From Betaproteobacteria bacterium (GTDB lineage Bacteria; Pseudomonadota; Gammaproteobacteria; Burkholderiales; Rhodocyclaceae), in the NCBI GenBank assembly GCA_016868295.1, contig VGHJ01000001.1, forward strand, positions 62,001-126,000: a DNA stretch of 64,000 nt. The letters are read 5' to 3'. Each line of letters opens with the position of its first letter. Positions within the stretch are counted from its first letter, which is position 1. Both the position numbers and the translations under genes were made by a program. Below, one piece after another: positions 17,645 to 27,607 of this stretch. Below the pieces are notes generated by a model that searched no databases, was not told the DNA's origin, and saw nothing but the letters and a program-made list of their open reading frames with translations.

Positions 17645-19582
17645 TCAGGGAAGATCGGGCGTCTTGGGCTGATCGCTTCCGTTCTTCGGCGCGACGGTGC
17701 CGAGCTTCGGCTTGAGCGACTGCGGCTGGCCGTCGAACAGCGCCGAGTAGTACACGGCGTTGCTCATCACCTTCTTGACGTAGTCGCGCGTCTCGTTGAA
17801 GGGAATCGACTCGGCATAGATGGCGCCTTCCAGCGGGCGCGCCGTATCGCGCCACTTGCGCGCGCGCCCCGGCCCGGCATTGTAGGCGGCCGAGGCCAGC
17901 ACCGGGTGGCTGTCCAGTTCGTCGAGCACCATCTTCAGGTAGTGGGTGCCGAGCGTGACATTGACGTCGGTGTCGTTGGTGCGGCCGGGATGAAAGTCGC
18001 GCATGCCGATCTTCTTCGCCACCCAGCTCGCCGTCTTCGGCATCAACTGCATGAGGCCCTTGGCGCCGACCACCGACCTGGCGTTGGTGATGAAGCGGCT
18101 CTCCTGCCGCATGAGGCCGTACACCCAGCCCTGGTCGAGCTGCAAGGCCTTCGCCTTCGGCTCGACATGCTCGCGGAAGGGCGCCAGGTAGCGCAGGGAG
18201 TAGTCGTGCAGCGCCAGGGTGCGGTCGGCGGTGTTGATGGCGCGGTCGTAGATGTGGTGCTGGTACGCGAGCTCCGCCGCCGCCAGCAGTTTCGCGTCGT
18301 CCATGCCGCGCAGCGCCCAGTTCCACTCGCGAATGCCCTCGATGCGCATGTCGATGCGGAACAGCGCCAGCGCGCGGCGGAATCCCGGCAGCGCGGCCAC
18401 GGCCTTCACGTCCTCGGCCGACGGCTTCTGCGGACGCGGCGGCGGCATGATCGGCCGGCCCAGTTCGTCGTCGGCGAGGTTGCCGTAGAAATTCGGCTGG
18501 CCGGCGATGCGCTGGTACAGCCCCCGCGCTTCCTCCTGGCGGCCGAGCGCCTCGTGGGCGCGGCCGAGCCAGTAGATCCAGTCCGGCTGCGCCTGCATCG
18601 CCTTCGGCATCTGCTCGACGGCCTCGTGCACCATGGCCCAGTTCTGCTCGCGCAGGGCGGCGCGCGCCTTCCAGGCGAGTTGCTCCTCCGACAGGGGCGT
18701 GCCGGCGGCGCGGGCATACCAGCCGACGGCCTCGGGCAGGTGCTTGAGCGCGCCCTGCCAGCCGAGCTGGCCGTAGGCATAGCCGCGATCGGCCTGGCCG
18801 AAGCGGTCCCGGATCTTTTCCCATTGCTGCGCCGCCTGAAGGGGGTCGGTGCGGGCGGTGCGCTGCACGGCGAACAGCGCCATCTCGCGGCCCTGGCGGC
18901 TGGCGGCAAAATCGTTCGGCAACAGGGCGAGGTGGCGCAGCGGCTTGTCGGCGATGGCTTCCAGCGTCTTCGCCGACGGCGCCTGGCTCGCCGGAAGATA
19001 GGCCGCCGCCAGCCTGGCGGCGCCGAGCTTCTTCGCTTCCAGCAGTCGGCGCATGCGCGCCCAGGCGTCGTCGACCGACAGCCGCCGATCGGCGATCAGC
19101 TGTTCCACCAGCGGAACGCAGGATTCGGGCAGTTCGGCCGCGGCGAACCACATCGGCCGCGCCTCGTCGAGCGCGCCGAGGTCGGCCAGGCGCAGCCGGT
19201 TCTGCAATGCGTAACAGAGGATTTCCTGATCGGCCTGCACCAGCGGCGGGTATTCGACCTCGAAGACATCCCACTCGCGGCGCTTGCCCAGCACCTTGAG
19301 CCACTCGCCGCGCAGCTGGTCGGCGAGGTAGCTGCCGGGCTGGCGCGAGAGGAAAGCGCGCACCTCGTCGTTGCCGGCTTCCTTCAGGCGCAGGCTCAGC
19401 AGCCAGTATTCGGCATAGGGTTCGAGATCATGGCCGCGCAGGGCCTCGATCTGCCTGGCGAGCCTGGCGCGGTCGCCGCGCTGGACGGCCTCTTTCGCCG
19501 CCAGCACGCGATCGTCCCCGCTCGCGGCATGGAGCGCGGAGGACAGCAGCGCCAGGGCAAGGGCGCACAGCAGACGCTTCAT
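17645..19582 (-). CDS. slt: Soluble lytic murein transglycosylase
   Basis: Cleaves the MurNAc-GlcNAc bond of peptidoglycan in the periplasm. It has 645 residues with a signal peptide (MKRLLCALALALLSSALHA) and a long alpha-superhelical ring region (about 25-450). The SLT catalytic domain has the Glu near 494 in MRQESRF. It is followed by GAKGLMQLMP, TNDTDVNVTLGTHYL and AAYNAGPGR. The length and order match Slt70. It is divergent from the cyclo-ligase gene; the 39-bp gap must hold both starts. Confidence 0.93.
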   Translation of the reverse strand: MKRLLCALALALLSSALHAASGDDRVLAAKEAVQRGDRARLARQIEALRGHDLEPYAEYWLLSLRLKEAGNDEVRAFLSRQPGSYLADQLRGEWLKVLGKRREWDVFEVEYPPLVQADQEILCYALQNRLRLADLGALDEARPMWFAAAELPESCVPLVEQLIADRRLSVDDAWARMRRLLEAKKLGAARLAAAYLPASQAPSAKTLEAIADKPLRHLALLPNDFAASRQGREMALFAVQRTARTDPLQAAQQWEKIRDRFGQADRGYAYGQLGWQGALKHLPEAVGWYARAAGTPLSEEQLAWKARAALREQNWAMVHEAVEQMPKAMQAQPDWIYWLGRAHEALGRQEEARGLYQRIAGQPNFYGNLADDELGRPIMPPPRPQKPSAEDVKAVAALPGFRRALALFRIDMRIEGIREWNWALRGMDDAKLLAAAELAYQHHIYDRAINTADRTLALHDYSLRYLAPFREHVEPKAKALQLDQGWVYGLMRQESRFITNARSVVGAKGLMQLMPKTASWVAKKIGMRDFHPGRTNDTDVNVTLGTHYLKMVLDELDSHPVLASAAYNAGPGRARKWRDTARPLEGAIYAESIPFNETRDYVKKVMSNAVYYSALFDGQPQSLKPKLGTVAPKNGSDQPKTPDLP

Positions 19583-19621
19583 ATATAGTTCAACCACCGT
19601 TTCGAGAATAGCACATCGTCC

Positions 19622-20236
19622 ATGACGCATTCGACCGGGGAGGACCTGCGCGCGTTCCGCACCGCCCTGCGCAACCGCCTCATCGCGGCGCGCGAGGCGC
19701 TGCCGCCCGCCGAACATGCGCGCCTGTCGCGGGAAATCGAACGACATCTCGCCGCACTCGTCGACGCCCTGCGGCCCGCCGTGCTCGCCTTCTGCTGGCC
19801 GTTCCGCGCCGAGTTCGACGCGCGGCCGCTGGTGACGCGGCAGCTCGGCGGCGGCCTGCGCGCCTGCCTGCCGGTGGTGACGGGCGACGGCCTGCCGCTG
19901 GCATTCCGCGCCTGGACGCCGCAAAGCGAAATGATCGAGGACCGCTACGGCATCCACATCCCGACGCAGGGCGAAGCGCTTCGCCCCGACGCCATCCTCA
20001 TGCCGTTGAACGCCTTCGACGAGACGGGCTACCGCCTCGGCTACGGCGGCGGCTATTTCGACCGCAGCCTGGCTGCCCTCTCGCCCAGACCGCGCGCCAT
20101 CGGCGTCGGCTTCGAACTGGCCCGTGTGGCCAGCATCCGGCCGCAGGCTTATGACCTGCCGATGGATGTCATCGTCACGGAAGCGGGAATATTCGACGTA
20201 AAGGCAGGCAGCCTTCAGCCGAGAAACATCTTGTAG
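19622..20236 (+). CDS. 5-formyltetrahydrofolate cyclo-ligase
   Basis: Converts 5-formyl-THF to 5,10-methenyl-THF with ATP, recycling a folate storage form. The 204 residues include an N-terminal basic helix RNRLIAAREALP, IHIPTQGEALRPDAILMPLN, and the signature RLGYGGGYFDRSLA. It shares folate metabolism with PurU in this window. The 3' end overlaps the convergent ilvA by 22 bp, so the two messages are complementary there. Confidence 0.92.
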   Translation: MTHSTGEDLRAFRTALRNRLIAAREALPPAEHARLSREIERHLAALVDALRPAVLAFCWPFRAEFDARPLVTRQLGGGLRACLPVVTGDGLPLAFRAWTPQSEMIEDRYGIHIPTQGEALRPDAILMPLNAFDETGYRLGYGGGYFDRSLAALSPRPRAIGVGFELARVASIRPQAYDLPMDVIVTEAGIFDVKAGSLQPRNIL

Positions 20237-21723
20237 GCCGGGTTCTTCGTCTCGTCCCACCAGGCATAGCCGAGGCGCTTGAGGAAGGCGCGGAAGGCCG
20301 GCTTCTCGCGCGGCGGCACCTGCATCCCCACCAGCACGCGGCCGTAGTCGGCGCCGTGGTTGCGGTAGTGGAAGAGCGAGATGTTCCAGCCCGCGCTCAT
20401 GCTGTCGAGGAAGTTCATCAGCGCCCCAGGCCGCTCCGGGAACTCGAAGCGGTAGAGCAGCTCGTGGTCCACCGGCGCGTGGCCGCCGACCATGTGCCGC
20501 ACGTGCAGCTTGGCCATCTCGTCCTCGGTGAGGTCGAGCGTGTCGAGACCGTGGCGGCGCAGGGCCGCGACCAGCTTGAGCGATTCGGCGCGGCTGCCCA
20601 CCTGCACGCCGACGAAGACGTGCGCCTCGCGCGGGTCGGCGTAGCGGTAGTTGAACTCGGTGATGTTGCGCGCGCCGAGCAGGCGGCAGAACTTTCTGAA
20701 GCTGCCCGTCGTCTCGGGAATCGTCACCGCCAGCACCGCCTCGCGGTGCTCGCCCACCTCGGCGCGCTCGGCGACGAAGCGCAGGCGGTCGAAGTTGATG
20801 TTGGCGCCGGAGGCCAGCGCCACCAGCGTTTCATTGCGCAGCTTGTGCCTGGCAGCCCAGGCCTTGGCGCCGGCGATGGCCAGCGCGCCGGCCGGCTCGA
20901 GGATCGAGCGGGTGTCCTCGAAGACGTCCTTGATGGCGGCGCAGATGGCGTCGGTGTCGACCAGGATGACGCCATCGACCGCCTCCTTGCAAATGCGGAA
21001 GGTCTCCTCGCCGACCTGCTTCACCGCCACGCCGTCGGCGAAGAGGCCGACTTGCGCCAGCCGCACACGATGGCCGGCGGCGAGCGAGCGCGCCATGGCG
21101 TCGGCCTCGACCGGCTCGACACCGATCACCCTGATCTCCGGCCGCAGGCGCTTGACGTAGGCGGCGATGCCGGCAATCAGGCCGCCGCCGCCGACCGGCA
21201 CGAAGATGGCGTGGATCGGCCGGGTATGCTGGCGCAGGATCTCCATGCCGATGGTGCCCTGGCCGGCGATCACCTCCGGGTCGTCGTAGGGATGGACGAA
21301 GGTCAGCCGCCGCCTTTTTTCCAGTTCCAGCGCATGGCGGTAGGCCTCGTCGTAGGAGTCGCCCGCCAGCACCACCTCGGCGCCGCGCGCCGCCACGGCA
21401 TTGATCTTGATCTGCGGCGTCGTCACCGGCATGACGATCGTCGCCCTGCAGCCCATCCGCCGTGCCGCCAGCGCCACGCCCTGGGCGTGGTTGCCGGCCG
21501 AGGCGGTAATGACGCCGCGCTTCAGGGCCGGGGCGGACAGATGCGCCATCTTGTTGTAGGCGCCGCGCAGCTTGAAGGAGAACACTTCCTGCATGTCCTC
21601 GCGCTTGAGCAGCAGGGTGTTGTGCAGGCGCGCGGAAAGATTGGGCGCAACCTCGAGCGGCGACTCGATCGCCACGTCGTAGACCTGCGCGTTGAGGATC
21701 CGGGTGAGGTAGTCGCTTGCCAT
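20215..21723 (-). CDS. ilvA: Threonine ammonia-lyase, biosynthetic
   Basis: PLP enzyme making 2-oxobutyrate from threonine for isoleucine synthesis. The 502 residues match the long, regulated form. PLP lysine is Lys51 in FSFKLRGAYNKM, followed by ASAGNHAQGVA and the Gly-rich VGGGGLIAGIA. Two ACT-like regulatory domains occupy about 325-500 (ETTGSFRKFCRLLG and FEFPERPGALMNFL), which bind isoleucine/valine in the family. A second 2-oxobutyrate route (cimA) is present at 38.2 kb. Confidence 0.95.
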   Translation of the reverse strand: MASDYLTRILNAQVYDVAIESPLEVAPNLSARLHNTLLLKREDMQEVFSFKLRGAYNKMAHLSAPALKRGVITASAGNHAQGVALAARRMGCRATIVMPVTTPQIKINAVAARGAEVVLAGDSYDEAYRHALELEKRRRLTFVHPYDDPEVIAGQGTIGMEILRQHTRPIHAIFVPVGGGGLIAGIAAYVKRLRPEIRVIGVEPVEADAMARSLAAGHRVRLAQVGLFADGVAVKQVGEETFRICKEAVDGVILVDTDAICAAIKDVFEDTRSILEPAGALAIAGAKAWAARHKLRNETLVALASGANINFDRLRFVAERAEVGEHREAVLAVTIPETTGSFRKFCRLLGARNITEFNYRYADPREAHVFVGVQVGSRAESLKLVAALRRHGLDTLDLTEDEMAKLHVRHMVGGHAPVDHELLYRFEFPERPGALMNFLDSMSAGWNISLFHYRNHGADYGRVLVGMQVPPREKPAFRAFLKRLGYAWWDETKNPAYKMFLG

Positions 21724-21813
21724 GGTTGCGCAGGGTAACAGCGCAAAGCCGCCGCCTCAAGACCGCAAGTGCCGCAAGAACTTGATTCCGCCGCGGGTGG
21801 CGCTGCAGTGGGC

Positions 21814-21819
21814 TAAAAT
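21814..21819 (+). promoter_or_regulatory. Candidate -10 element (TAAAAT) before the FAD/Fe-S gene
   Basis: TAAAAT lies 28 bp upstream of the ATG at 21847 in the divergent gap from ilvA. A clear -35 was not found at the usual distance. Confidence 0.3.
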
Positions 21820-21846
21820 TCGCCCTTTGCAGCCGTGCCCGCCCGC

Positions 21847-24800
21847 ATGACCGCCCGACTCCGCGAAATTCCCTACAACTACACCTCGTTCTCCGACCGC
21901 GAGATCGCCATCCGCCTGCTTGGGCTGGGGGCGTGGCAGGTGCTCGACAGGCTGCGCGCCGAGCGCGTCACCGGCCGTTCGGCGCGTATGTTGTATGAAG
22001 TGCTGGGCGACATCTGGGTCGTGCAACGCAATCCCTACCTGGAGGACGATCTCCTCGCCAACCGCGAGCGCCGCGAGGCGCTCGTCGGCGCCCTGCGCCA
22101 CCGATTGGCCGAGATCGAGAAGCGCCGCCAGGGCAACGAGGCCGTCGCCGAACTGCTGAAGGCGGCGCAGGCGGCGGTCGACCGCTTCGCCGCCGGCTTC
22201 GAGGCCACTGCCGCCCTTCGCGAAAAGGTGATGCGCGCCCTCTCGAAGCACACGCGGCGCGACAACATCTGCTTCGACGGCCTCGCGCGCGTCTCGCACG
22301 TCACCGACGCCACCGACTGGCGCGTCGAGTATCCCTTCGTCGTGCTCTGCCCGGACACGGAAGAGGAGATCCCCGGCCTGGTGAAGGGCTGCATCGCGCT
22401 GGGGCTGACGATCATCCCGCGCGGCGGCGGCACCGGCTACACCGGCGGCGCCGTACCGCTCGATGCCCGCTCGGCGGTCATCAACACCGAGAAGCTCGAC
22501 CGTCTCGCCGTGCCGCAGGAACTGACTTTGCCCGGCGTCGACCAGCCGTACGCCACGATTCATTGCGGCGCCGGCGTGGTGACGCGGCGCGTGATGGAGG
22601 CGGCCGAGGAGGCGGGGCTGGTCTTCGCCGTCGACCCGACCTCGGCCGACGCCTCCTGCATCGGCGGCAACATCGCCATGAACGCCGGCGGCAAGAAGGC
22701 CGTGCTGTGGGGCACGGCGCTCGACAACCTGGCTTCCTGGAAGATGGTCGATCCCGAGGGAAACTGGCTGGAGGTGGAGCGCCTCGGGCACAACCTCGGC
22801 AAGATCCACGACCAGGCGCTGGCGAAGTTCCGCGTGCGCTGCACGGATTCGGACACGGGGAAAACGCTCTCCGAGGAAACGCTGGAGGTGCCGGGCAGCC
22901 GCTTCCGCAAGACGGGCCTCGGCAAGGACGTCACCGACAAGTTCCTCGCCGGCCTGCCCGGCGTGCAGAAGGAAGGCTGCGACGGCATCGTCACCTCGGC
23001 GCGCTTCATCCTGCACCGCATGCCGCCGGCGACGCGCACGGTTTGCCTGGAGTTCTTCGGCCAGGTGCGCGAGGCGGTCCCTTCCATCGTCGAGATCAAG
23101 GATTTCCTCGAGCAGCGCCCCGGCGGCGCCATATTGGCCGGTCTGGAACACCTCGACGAGCGCTATGTGAAAGCCGTCGGCTACGCCACCAAGGCCAAGG
23201 GACGACAAAGCGGCCACGGCCGGCCGAAGATGGTGCTGATCGGCGACATCGTCGGCGAGGACGAAACCGCCGTCATGCAGGCCGCCTCCGAAGTGGTGAA
23301 GATCGCCAACGCCCGCGGCGGCGAGGGCTTCATCGCCGTGTCGGCGGAGGCGCGCAAGACCTTCTGGCTCGACCGCGCCCGCACCGCCGCCATCGCCCGC
23401 CACACCAACGCCTTCAAGATCAACGAGGACGTGGTGATCCCCCTGCCGCGCATGGGCGACTACTGCGACGGCATCGAGCGCATCAACATCGAGCTGTCGA
23501 TCAGGAACAAGCTGCGCCTGTGCGACGCGCTCGCCGAGTTCCTGCAGGGCGAACTGCCGCTGCATGCCGGCGACGCCAACCTCGACGCCGAGGAACTCAT
23601 CGGCGACCGCCGCGAGCAGGCGCTGGAGCTGATCGGCACGGTGCGGCAACGCTGGCAATGGCTGCTGGACAACCTGGATGCGCCGGCGCCGGACAAGGCC
23701 GCGGACGTCACGGTGTTCCACACCCTGCAGGACTATTCGGTGCGCGTGTCGTGGAAGCGCGAACTCAAGCCCCAGCTCGAGGACATCTTCGACGGCGCGC
23801 TGTTCCGCCCGGTGCTGGAGCGCATCGAGGGCCTGCACCGCGAGGTGCTGCGCGGCCGCGTCTTCGTCGCGCTGCACATGCACGCCGGCGACGGCAACGT
23901 GCACACCAACCTGCCGGTGAACTCCGACCACTACGAAATGCTGCAGGAGGCCAACGCCGCCGTCGACCGCATCATGGCGCTGGCGCGCAGCCTCGGTGGC
24001 GTCATCTCCGGCGAGCACGGCATCGGCATCACCAAGCTCGATTACCTCGATCCGGAAGAGATCGCTCCCTTCGTCGACTACAAGCGCCGCATCGACCCCG
24101 AGGGCCGCTTCAACAGGGGCAAGCTGCTGCCCGGCGCCAATTTGGGGAATGCCTACACGCCCAGCTTCAGCCTGCTCGGCGTCGAGTCGCTGATCCTCGA
24201 GCAATCCGAGATCGGCCGCATCTCGGACAGCATCAAGGACTGCCTGCGCTGCGGCAAGTGCAAGCCGGTCTGCTCGACCCACGTGCCGCGCGCGAATCTG
24301 CTCTACTCGCCGCGCAACAAGATCCTCGGCACCGGCCTGCTGATCGAGGCCTTCCTCTACGAAGAGCAGACGCGACGCGGCGTCTCGCTGGCGCACTTCG
24401 ACGAGTTCAACGACATCGCCGACCACTGCACCATCTGCCACCGCTGCGTCAAGCCCTGCCCGGTGGACATCGACACCGGCGACGTCTCGGTGGCCATGCG
24501 CAACTTCCTGCGCGAGCAGGGCCAGTGCCGTCCGAGCCTGGCCAAGCAGGCGGCGATGTGGTTCCTCGGCGCCACCGACGCCTCGACCATCAAGCTGCTG
24601 CGCACGGGCATGATCGAATGGGGCTACAAGGCGCAGCGCCTCGGCCACCGCCTCGGCAAGGCCCTCGGCCTCGTGCAGTCCTCGGTGCAGCGGCCGCCGG
24701 CGACGCTCGGCAAGCCCTCGCTGAAGACCCAGGTCATCCACTTCATCAACCGGCCGATGCCGGGCGGCCTGCCCAAGCGCACCAGCCGCGCCCTGCTCGA

Positions 24801-25650
24801 CATCGAAGACCCGGCGCTGGTGCCGGTGATCCGCGATCCGCAAAAGGTCACGGAAGATTCGGATGCGGTGTTCTACTTCCCCGGCTGCGGCTCGGAGCGG
24901 CTGTTCTCGCAGGTGGGGCTGGCTACCCAGGCCATGCTCTTCGATCTGGGCGCGCAGACCGTGCTGCCGCCGGGCTACCTTTGCTGCGGCTACCCGCAGA
25001 CGGCGGCCGGCGCGGCCGACCAGGGACAAAAGATCATCACCGACAACCGCGTGCTGTTCCACCGCGTCGCCAACACGCTCAACTACCTCGACATCCGCAC
25101 GGTGATCGTCTCCTGCGGCACCTGCATGGACCAGCTGCAGAAGTACGAATTCGGCAAGATCTTCCCCGGCTGCCGCCTGCTCGACATCCACGAGTACCTG
25201 ATGGAGAAGGGCGTGAAACTCGAGGGCGTGAAAGGCACGCGCTATCTCTACCACCAGCCCTGCCACGATCCGATGCGTGTGCACAACGGCACCAGGGTGG
25301 CGGCGCAGCTGCTCGGCAGCCGCGTGGACCATGAAATCCAACTGAGCGACCGCTGCTGCGGCGAGTCCGGCACCCTGGCGGTGGCGCGTCCCGACGTGTC
25401 CACCCAGGTGCGCTTCCGCAAGCAGGAGGAGATCGCGCGCGGCATCAGTCGCCTGCCTGGCGACGGCCCGGTGAAGATCCTCACCTCCTGCCCGTCCTGC
25501 CTGCAGGGTCTCGCCCGCTTCGCCGACGAAACGCATACGGACGCCGATTACATCGTCGTCGAGCTGGCGCAGCGCCTGCTCGGGCCGGACTGGCTGGAGA
25601 ACTACGTCGCCCGCGCCAACGCCGGCGGCATCGAGCGGGTACTGCTGTGA
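21847..25650 (+). CDS. DUF3683 / FAD-linked oxidase / Fe-S (GlcD-GlcF-like) fusion protein
   Basis: Very large 1267-residue flavo-iron-sulfur protein. The order is: N-terminal DUF3683 region (about 1-115); FAD-binding PCMH domain with [15 protein letters not shown] near 195; FAD-oxidase C-terminal domain with [15 protein letters not shown] near 680. Two [4Fe-4S] motifs, [11 protein letters not shown] and [12 protein letters not shown], follow near 800-880. Last come two CCG domains with [10 protein letters not shown] and [13 protein letters not shown]. It resembles fused glycolate/D-lactate dehydrogenase subunits that pass electrons to quinone; the substrate is not known. I chose the ATG four codons inside a GTG. 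It overlaps the next gene by 4 bp. Confidence 0.9.
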   Translation: MTARLREIPYNYTSFSDREIAIRLLGLGAWQVLDRLRAERVTGRSARMLYEVLGDIWVVQRNPYLEDDLLANRERREALVGALRHRLAEIEKRRQGNEAVAELLKAAQAAVDRFAAGFEATAALREKVMRALSKHTRRDNICFDGLARVSHVTDATDWRVEYPFVVLCPDTEEEIPGLVKGCIALGLTIIPRGGGTGYTGGAVPLDARSAVINTEKLDRLAVPQELTLPGVDQPYATIHCGAGVVTRRVMEAAEEAGLVFAVDPTSADASCIGGNIAMNAGGKKAVLWGTALDNLASWKMVDPEGNWLEVERLGHNLGKIHDQALAKFRVRCTDSDTGKTLSEETLEVPGSRFRKTGLGKDVTDKFLAGLPGVQKEGCDGIVTSARFILHRMPPATRTVCLEFFGQVREAVPSIVEIKDFLEQRPGGAILAGLEHLDERYVKAVGYATKAKGRQSGHGRPKMVLIGDIVGEDETAVMQAASEVVKIANARGGEGFIAVSAEARKTFWLDRARTAAIARHTNAFKINEDVVIPLPRMGDYCDGIERINIELSIRNKLRLCDALAEFLQGELPLHAGDANLDAEELIGDRREQALELIGTVRQRWQWLLDNLDAPAPDKAADVTVFHTLQDYSVRVSWKRELKPQLEDIFDGALFRPVLERIEGLHREVLRGRVFVALHMHAGDGNVHTNLPVNSDHYEMLQEANAAVDRIMALARSLGGVISGEHGIGITKLDYLDPEEIAPFVDYKRRIDPEGRFNRGKLLPGANLGNAYTPSFSLLGVESLILEQSEIGRISDSIKDCLRCGKCKPVCSTHVPRANLLYSPRNKILGTGLLIEAFLYEEQTRRGVSLAHFDEFNDIADHCTICHRCVKPCPVDIDTGDVSVAMRNFLREQGQCRPSLAKQAAMWFLGATDASTIKLLRTGMIEWGYKAQRLGHRLGKALGLVQSSVQRPPATLGKPSLKTQVIHFINRPMPGGLPKRTSRALLDIEDPALVPVIRDPQKVTEDSDAVFYFPGCGSERLFSQVGLATQAMLFDLGAQTVLPPGYLCCGYPQTAAGAADQGQKIITDNRVLFHRVANTLNYLDIRTVIVSCGTCMDQLQKYEFGKIFPGCRLLDIHEYLMEKGVKLEGVKGTRYLYHQPCHDPMRVHNGTRVAAQLLGSRVDHEIQLSDRCCGESGTLAVARPDVSTQVRFRKQEEIARGISRLPGDGPVKILTSCPSCLQGLARFADETHTDADYIVVELAQRLLGPDWLENYVARANAGGIERVLL
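22507..22530 (-). repeat. Dispersed 24-bp motif, copy 5
   Basis: Minus orientation within the FAD-binding domain of the fusion protein, read as AV-PQE-LTL. Core CAAAGTCAG, distal CACGGC. Confidence 0.8.
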
Positions 25651-26291
25651 TCGACGTGTCCTTCGCCCAGATCGCCGGCTTTCTCGCCGCCGCCGCCCTG
25701 ATCACCCTTGCGCCCGGCCCGGACAACCTCTCGGTGCTGAGCCTCGGCCTGTCGCGCGGGCGCCGCGCCGGCATCGGCTTCGGGCTCGGCTGCGCGCTCG
25801 GCTGCTTCACCCACACGCTGTGGGCGACGCTCGGCGTCACCGCGCTGATCGCCGCCTCGGAAACCGCGTTCACCCTGCTCAAGCTGGCCGGCGCCGCCTA
25901 CCTCGTCTGGCTCGGCATCGGCGCGCTGCGCAGTCCCGGCGCCACGCTCTCGACCGACACCGGCGGCCAGGCCGGCGACGATCCGATGCAGCCCTATCTC
26001 GTGCGCGGCTTCGTCGCCAACGCCATCAACCCCAAGGTGGCGCTGTTCTTCCTCGCCTTCCTGCCGCAGTTCGTCGACCCGGCGCACGGCAACGTCGCGG
26101 CGCAGACGGCGCTGCTCGGCACGCTCTTCGCCGCGCAGACGGTGCTGATCTTCGGCGCCATCGGCTGGTACGCCGGCACGCTCGGCGGCTGGCTGCGCGG
26201 CCGCCCCGCCGTCGGCCGCTGGCTCGACCGCGCCACCGGCGTCCTCTTCATCGGCCTCGGCATCCGCCTGGCGCTGGCCGGGAAAAACTGA
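25647..26291 (+). CDS. LysE/RhtB family amino-acid exporter
   Basis: Inner-membrane exporter of 214 residues with about six hydrophobic helices. The family signature [23 protein letters not shown] is at the N terminus and [19 protein letters not shown] in the middle. RhtB-type members export homoserine, threonine or related amino acids; the substrate cannot be assigned. The GTG start overlaps the upstream stop (GTGA), so it is translated with the flavo-Fe-S protein. Confidence 0.9.
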   Translation: MIDVSFAQIAGFLAAAALITLAPGPDNLSVLSLGLSRGRRAGIGFGLGCALGCFTHTLWATLGVTALIAASETAFTLLKLAGAAYLVWLGIGALRSPGATLSTDTGGQAGDDPMQPYLVRGFVANAINPKVALFFLAFLPQFVDPAHGNVAAQTALLGTLFAAQTVLIFGAIGWYAGTLGGWLRGRPAVGRWLDRATGVLFIGLGIRLALAGKN

Positions 26292-26294
26292 ACC

Positions 26295-26714
26295 ATGCGC
26301 CAGGCGACGCACACCCTGCACGTCGCCACGCGCGGGCGCGGCCTCGTCGAGATCATGGAAAAAGTCAGTCGCCACACCACGGTGAGCGGCTTCCGCACCG
26401 GGCTGCTGACGCTGTTCATCCGCCACACCTCGGCCAGCCTGATCATCCAGGAGAACGCCGACCCGGAGGTGCAGCGCGACCTCGAGCGCTTCCTCGCCCG
26501 CCTGGTGCCGGACGGCGACCCGCTCTTCGAGCACACGATGGAGGGCCCCGACGACATGCCGGCCCACGTGCGGACTGCGCTGACGCAAACCCAGCTTTCC
26601 CTCCCCGTCGTCGACGGCCGGCTCGCCCTCGGCGCCTGGCAGGGCGTCTACGTCTACGAGCACCGCCGGCGCGGCTCGCAACGCGAAGTGGCCCTGCATC
26701 TCGTCGGCGAGTAG
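26295..26714 (+). CDS. YjbQ family protein (UPF0047, secondary thiamine-phosphate synthase type)
   Basis: Protein of 139 residues containing FIRHTSASLIIQENADPEVQRDLERFL, GPDDMPAHVRTALTQTQLSLPV and LGAWQGVYVYEHR, the continuous family pattern. Some members show weak thiamine-phosphate synthase activity; the physiological role is unclear. It follows the exporter after 3 bp. Motif copy 6 at 26360-26383 encodes KVSRHTT. Confidence 0.88.
   Translation: MRQATHTLHVATRGRGLVEIMEKVSRHTTVSGFRTGLLTLFIRHTSASLIIQENADPEVQRDLERFLARLVPDGDPLFEHTMEGPDDMPAHVRTALTQTQLSLPVVDGRLALGAWQGVYVYEHRRRGSQREVALHLVGE
26360..26383 (+). repeat. Dispersed 24-bp motif, copy 6
   Basis: Plus orientation in the yjbQ-like gene, read K-V-S. 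AAAAGTCAGTC is followed by a CACGGT end, the only copy with a final T. Confidence 0.75.
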
Positions 26715-26794
26715 CCTCGACGGCGCCAGCCTGGCCCCGACCGGGACGCGCACGGGGTAGAATTCCCACAGTCCTTTTGCATAAGAGGGGAGCC

Positions 26795-27229
26795 ATGTCG
26801 CAGGACGGAGGCTGTCCGCTCTGCCTCGCGCCGGGCGGGAAGCTGCTGTGGCAGGACGAGCGCTGCCGGCTGGTGCTGGTCGAGGAGGACGGCTACCCCG
26901 GCTACTGCCGCGTCGTCTGGCACCGGCACGCGGCCGAAATGACCGACCTCGACGCCGCCGACCGCCGCCACCTGATGGGCGTGGCCTTCGCCGCCGAGGC
27001 GGCGCTGCGCGCCATCTGCGCGCCGGACAAGGTCAACCTCGCCAGCCTGGGCAACATGGTGCCGCACCTGCACTGGCATGTGATCCCGCGCTGGCGCGAC
27101 GACCGGCATTTCCCGAATGCCGTCTGGGGGCCGCCGCTGCGCGAGGCGGCGGCAAGGTCCGCGGTGAACGAACAAGCCTTGCGCGACGCCTTCGTGCGCG
27201 CGCTGGCCGAGGATCAGAACGGAGCATGA
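26795..27229 (+). CDS. HIT family nucleotide hydrolase/transferase
   Basis: Protein of 144 residues. The histidine triad is in PHLHWHVIPRW near 90-100. An N-terminal CPLC pair could bind zinc. A good ribosome-binding site (GAGGGGAG) precedes the ATG, with a TAGAAT hexamer about 35 bp upstream. HIT proteins hydrolyse nucleotide monophosphate conjugates; the substrate is unknown here. Its stop overlaps the start of the damaged gene at 27226 (ATGA). Confidence 0.9.
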   Translation: MSQDGGCPLCLAPGGKLLWQDERCRLVLVEEDGYPGYCRVVWHRHAAEMTDLDAADRRHLMGVAFAAEAALRAICAPDKVNLASLGNMVPHLHWHVIPRWRDDRHFPNAVWGPPLREAAARSAVNEQALRDAFVRALAEDQNGA

Positions 27230-27598
27230 GCACCGCGCCCTTCAAACTGCCCGCGTTCGCCCACGGGCGCGGCTGCAGCGAATGGCTGGCCGCGCAGCCG
27301 CTCGCCAATGCCGCCCAGTCGCAGGCGCAGCTGCTGCGCGACCCCATCGCCTATGCCCAGTCCGAATCGGCGCGCAAGTTCGCCGGACGGCCGCTGCCGC
27401 TGGCGCCGCTCGACCCGCCGGCCCGGCTTCGTGCTGCCGCCCCTGCCGGCCCTGCACGAGCCGGAAACGGTGATCGTCCCGGCCGGCTGGTTTCGCCCCG
27501 GCCGCATCATCGAGCTCTATGACCGGAATTCGCGCCAGATCCGCCTGCTGCTGCAGATCGACCGCGGCAGCGACTTCGAGCGCTGTGCCTTCGAATAG
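27226..27598 (+). pseudogene. Frameshifted, internally shortened relative of the downstream 532-residue protein
   Basis: Frame 1 from the ATG gives about 66 sensible residues (MSTAPFKLPAFAHGRG..., PLANAAQSQAQLL, FAGRPLPLAPLDPPA), then nonsense. The +1 frame continues with FVLPPLPALHEPETVIVPAG and WFRPGRIIELYDRNSRQIRL to DFERCAFE. The switch is near 27418-27426. One C too many in the CCC of GGCCCGG would restore DPPAGFVLPP. Both ends resemble the next gene: PLTNAREAHQALVTLL at its start and FLLPTVPALREEPS...WFQAERVIELY at its end. The 300-400 residues between are absent. It looks like a decayed tandem relative, although a base-calling error or compact paralogue is possible. Confidence 0.6.
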
Positions 27599-27607
27599 AA
27601 CCTGTCC

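Noticed and set aside
21757-25536. Minus-strand open frame of 1259 codons
   Set aside because: Exact shadow of the FAD/Fe-S fusion gene. It has no domain pattern and a composition dominated by His/Asp/Ala/Val/Leu repeats.
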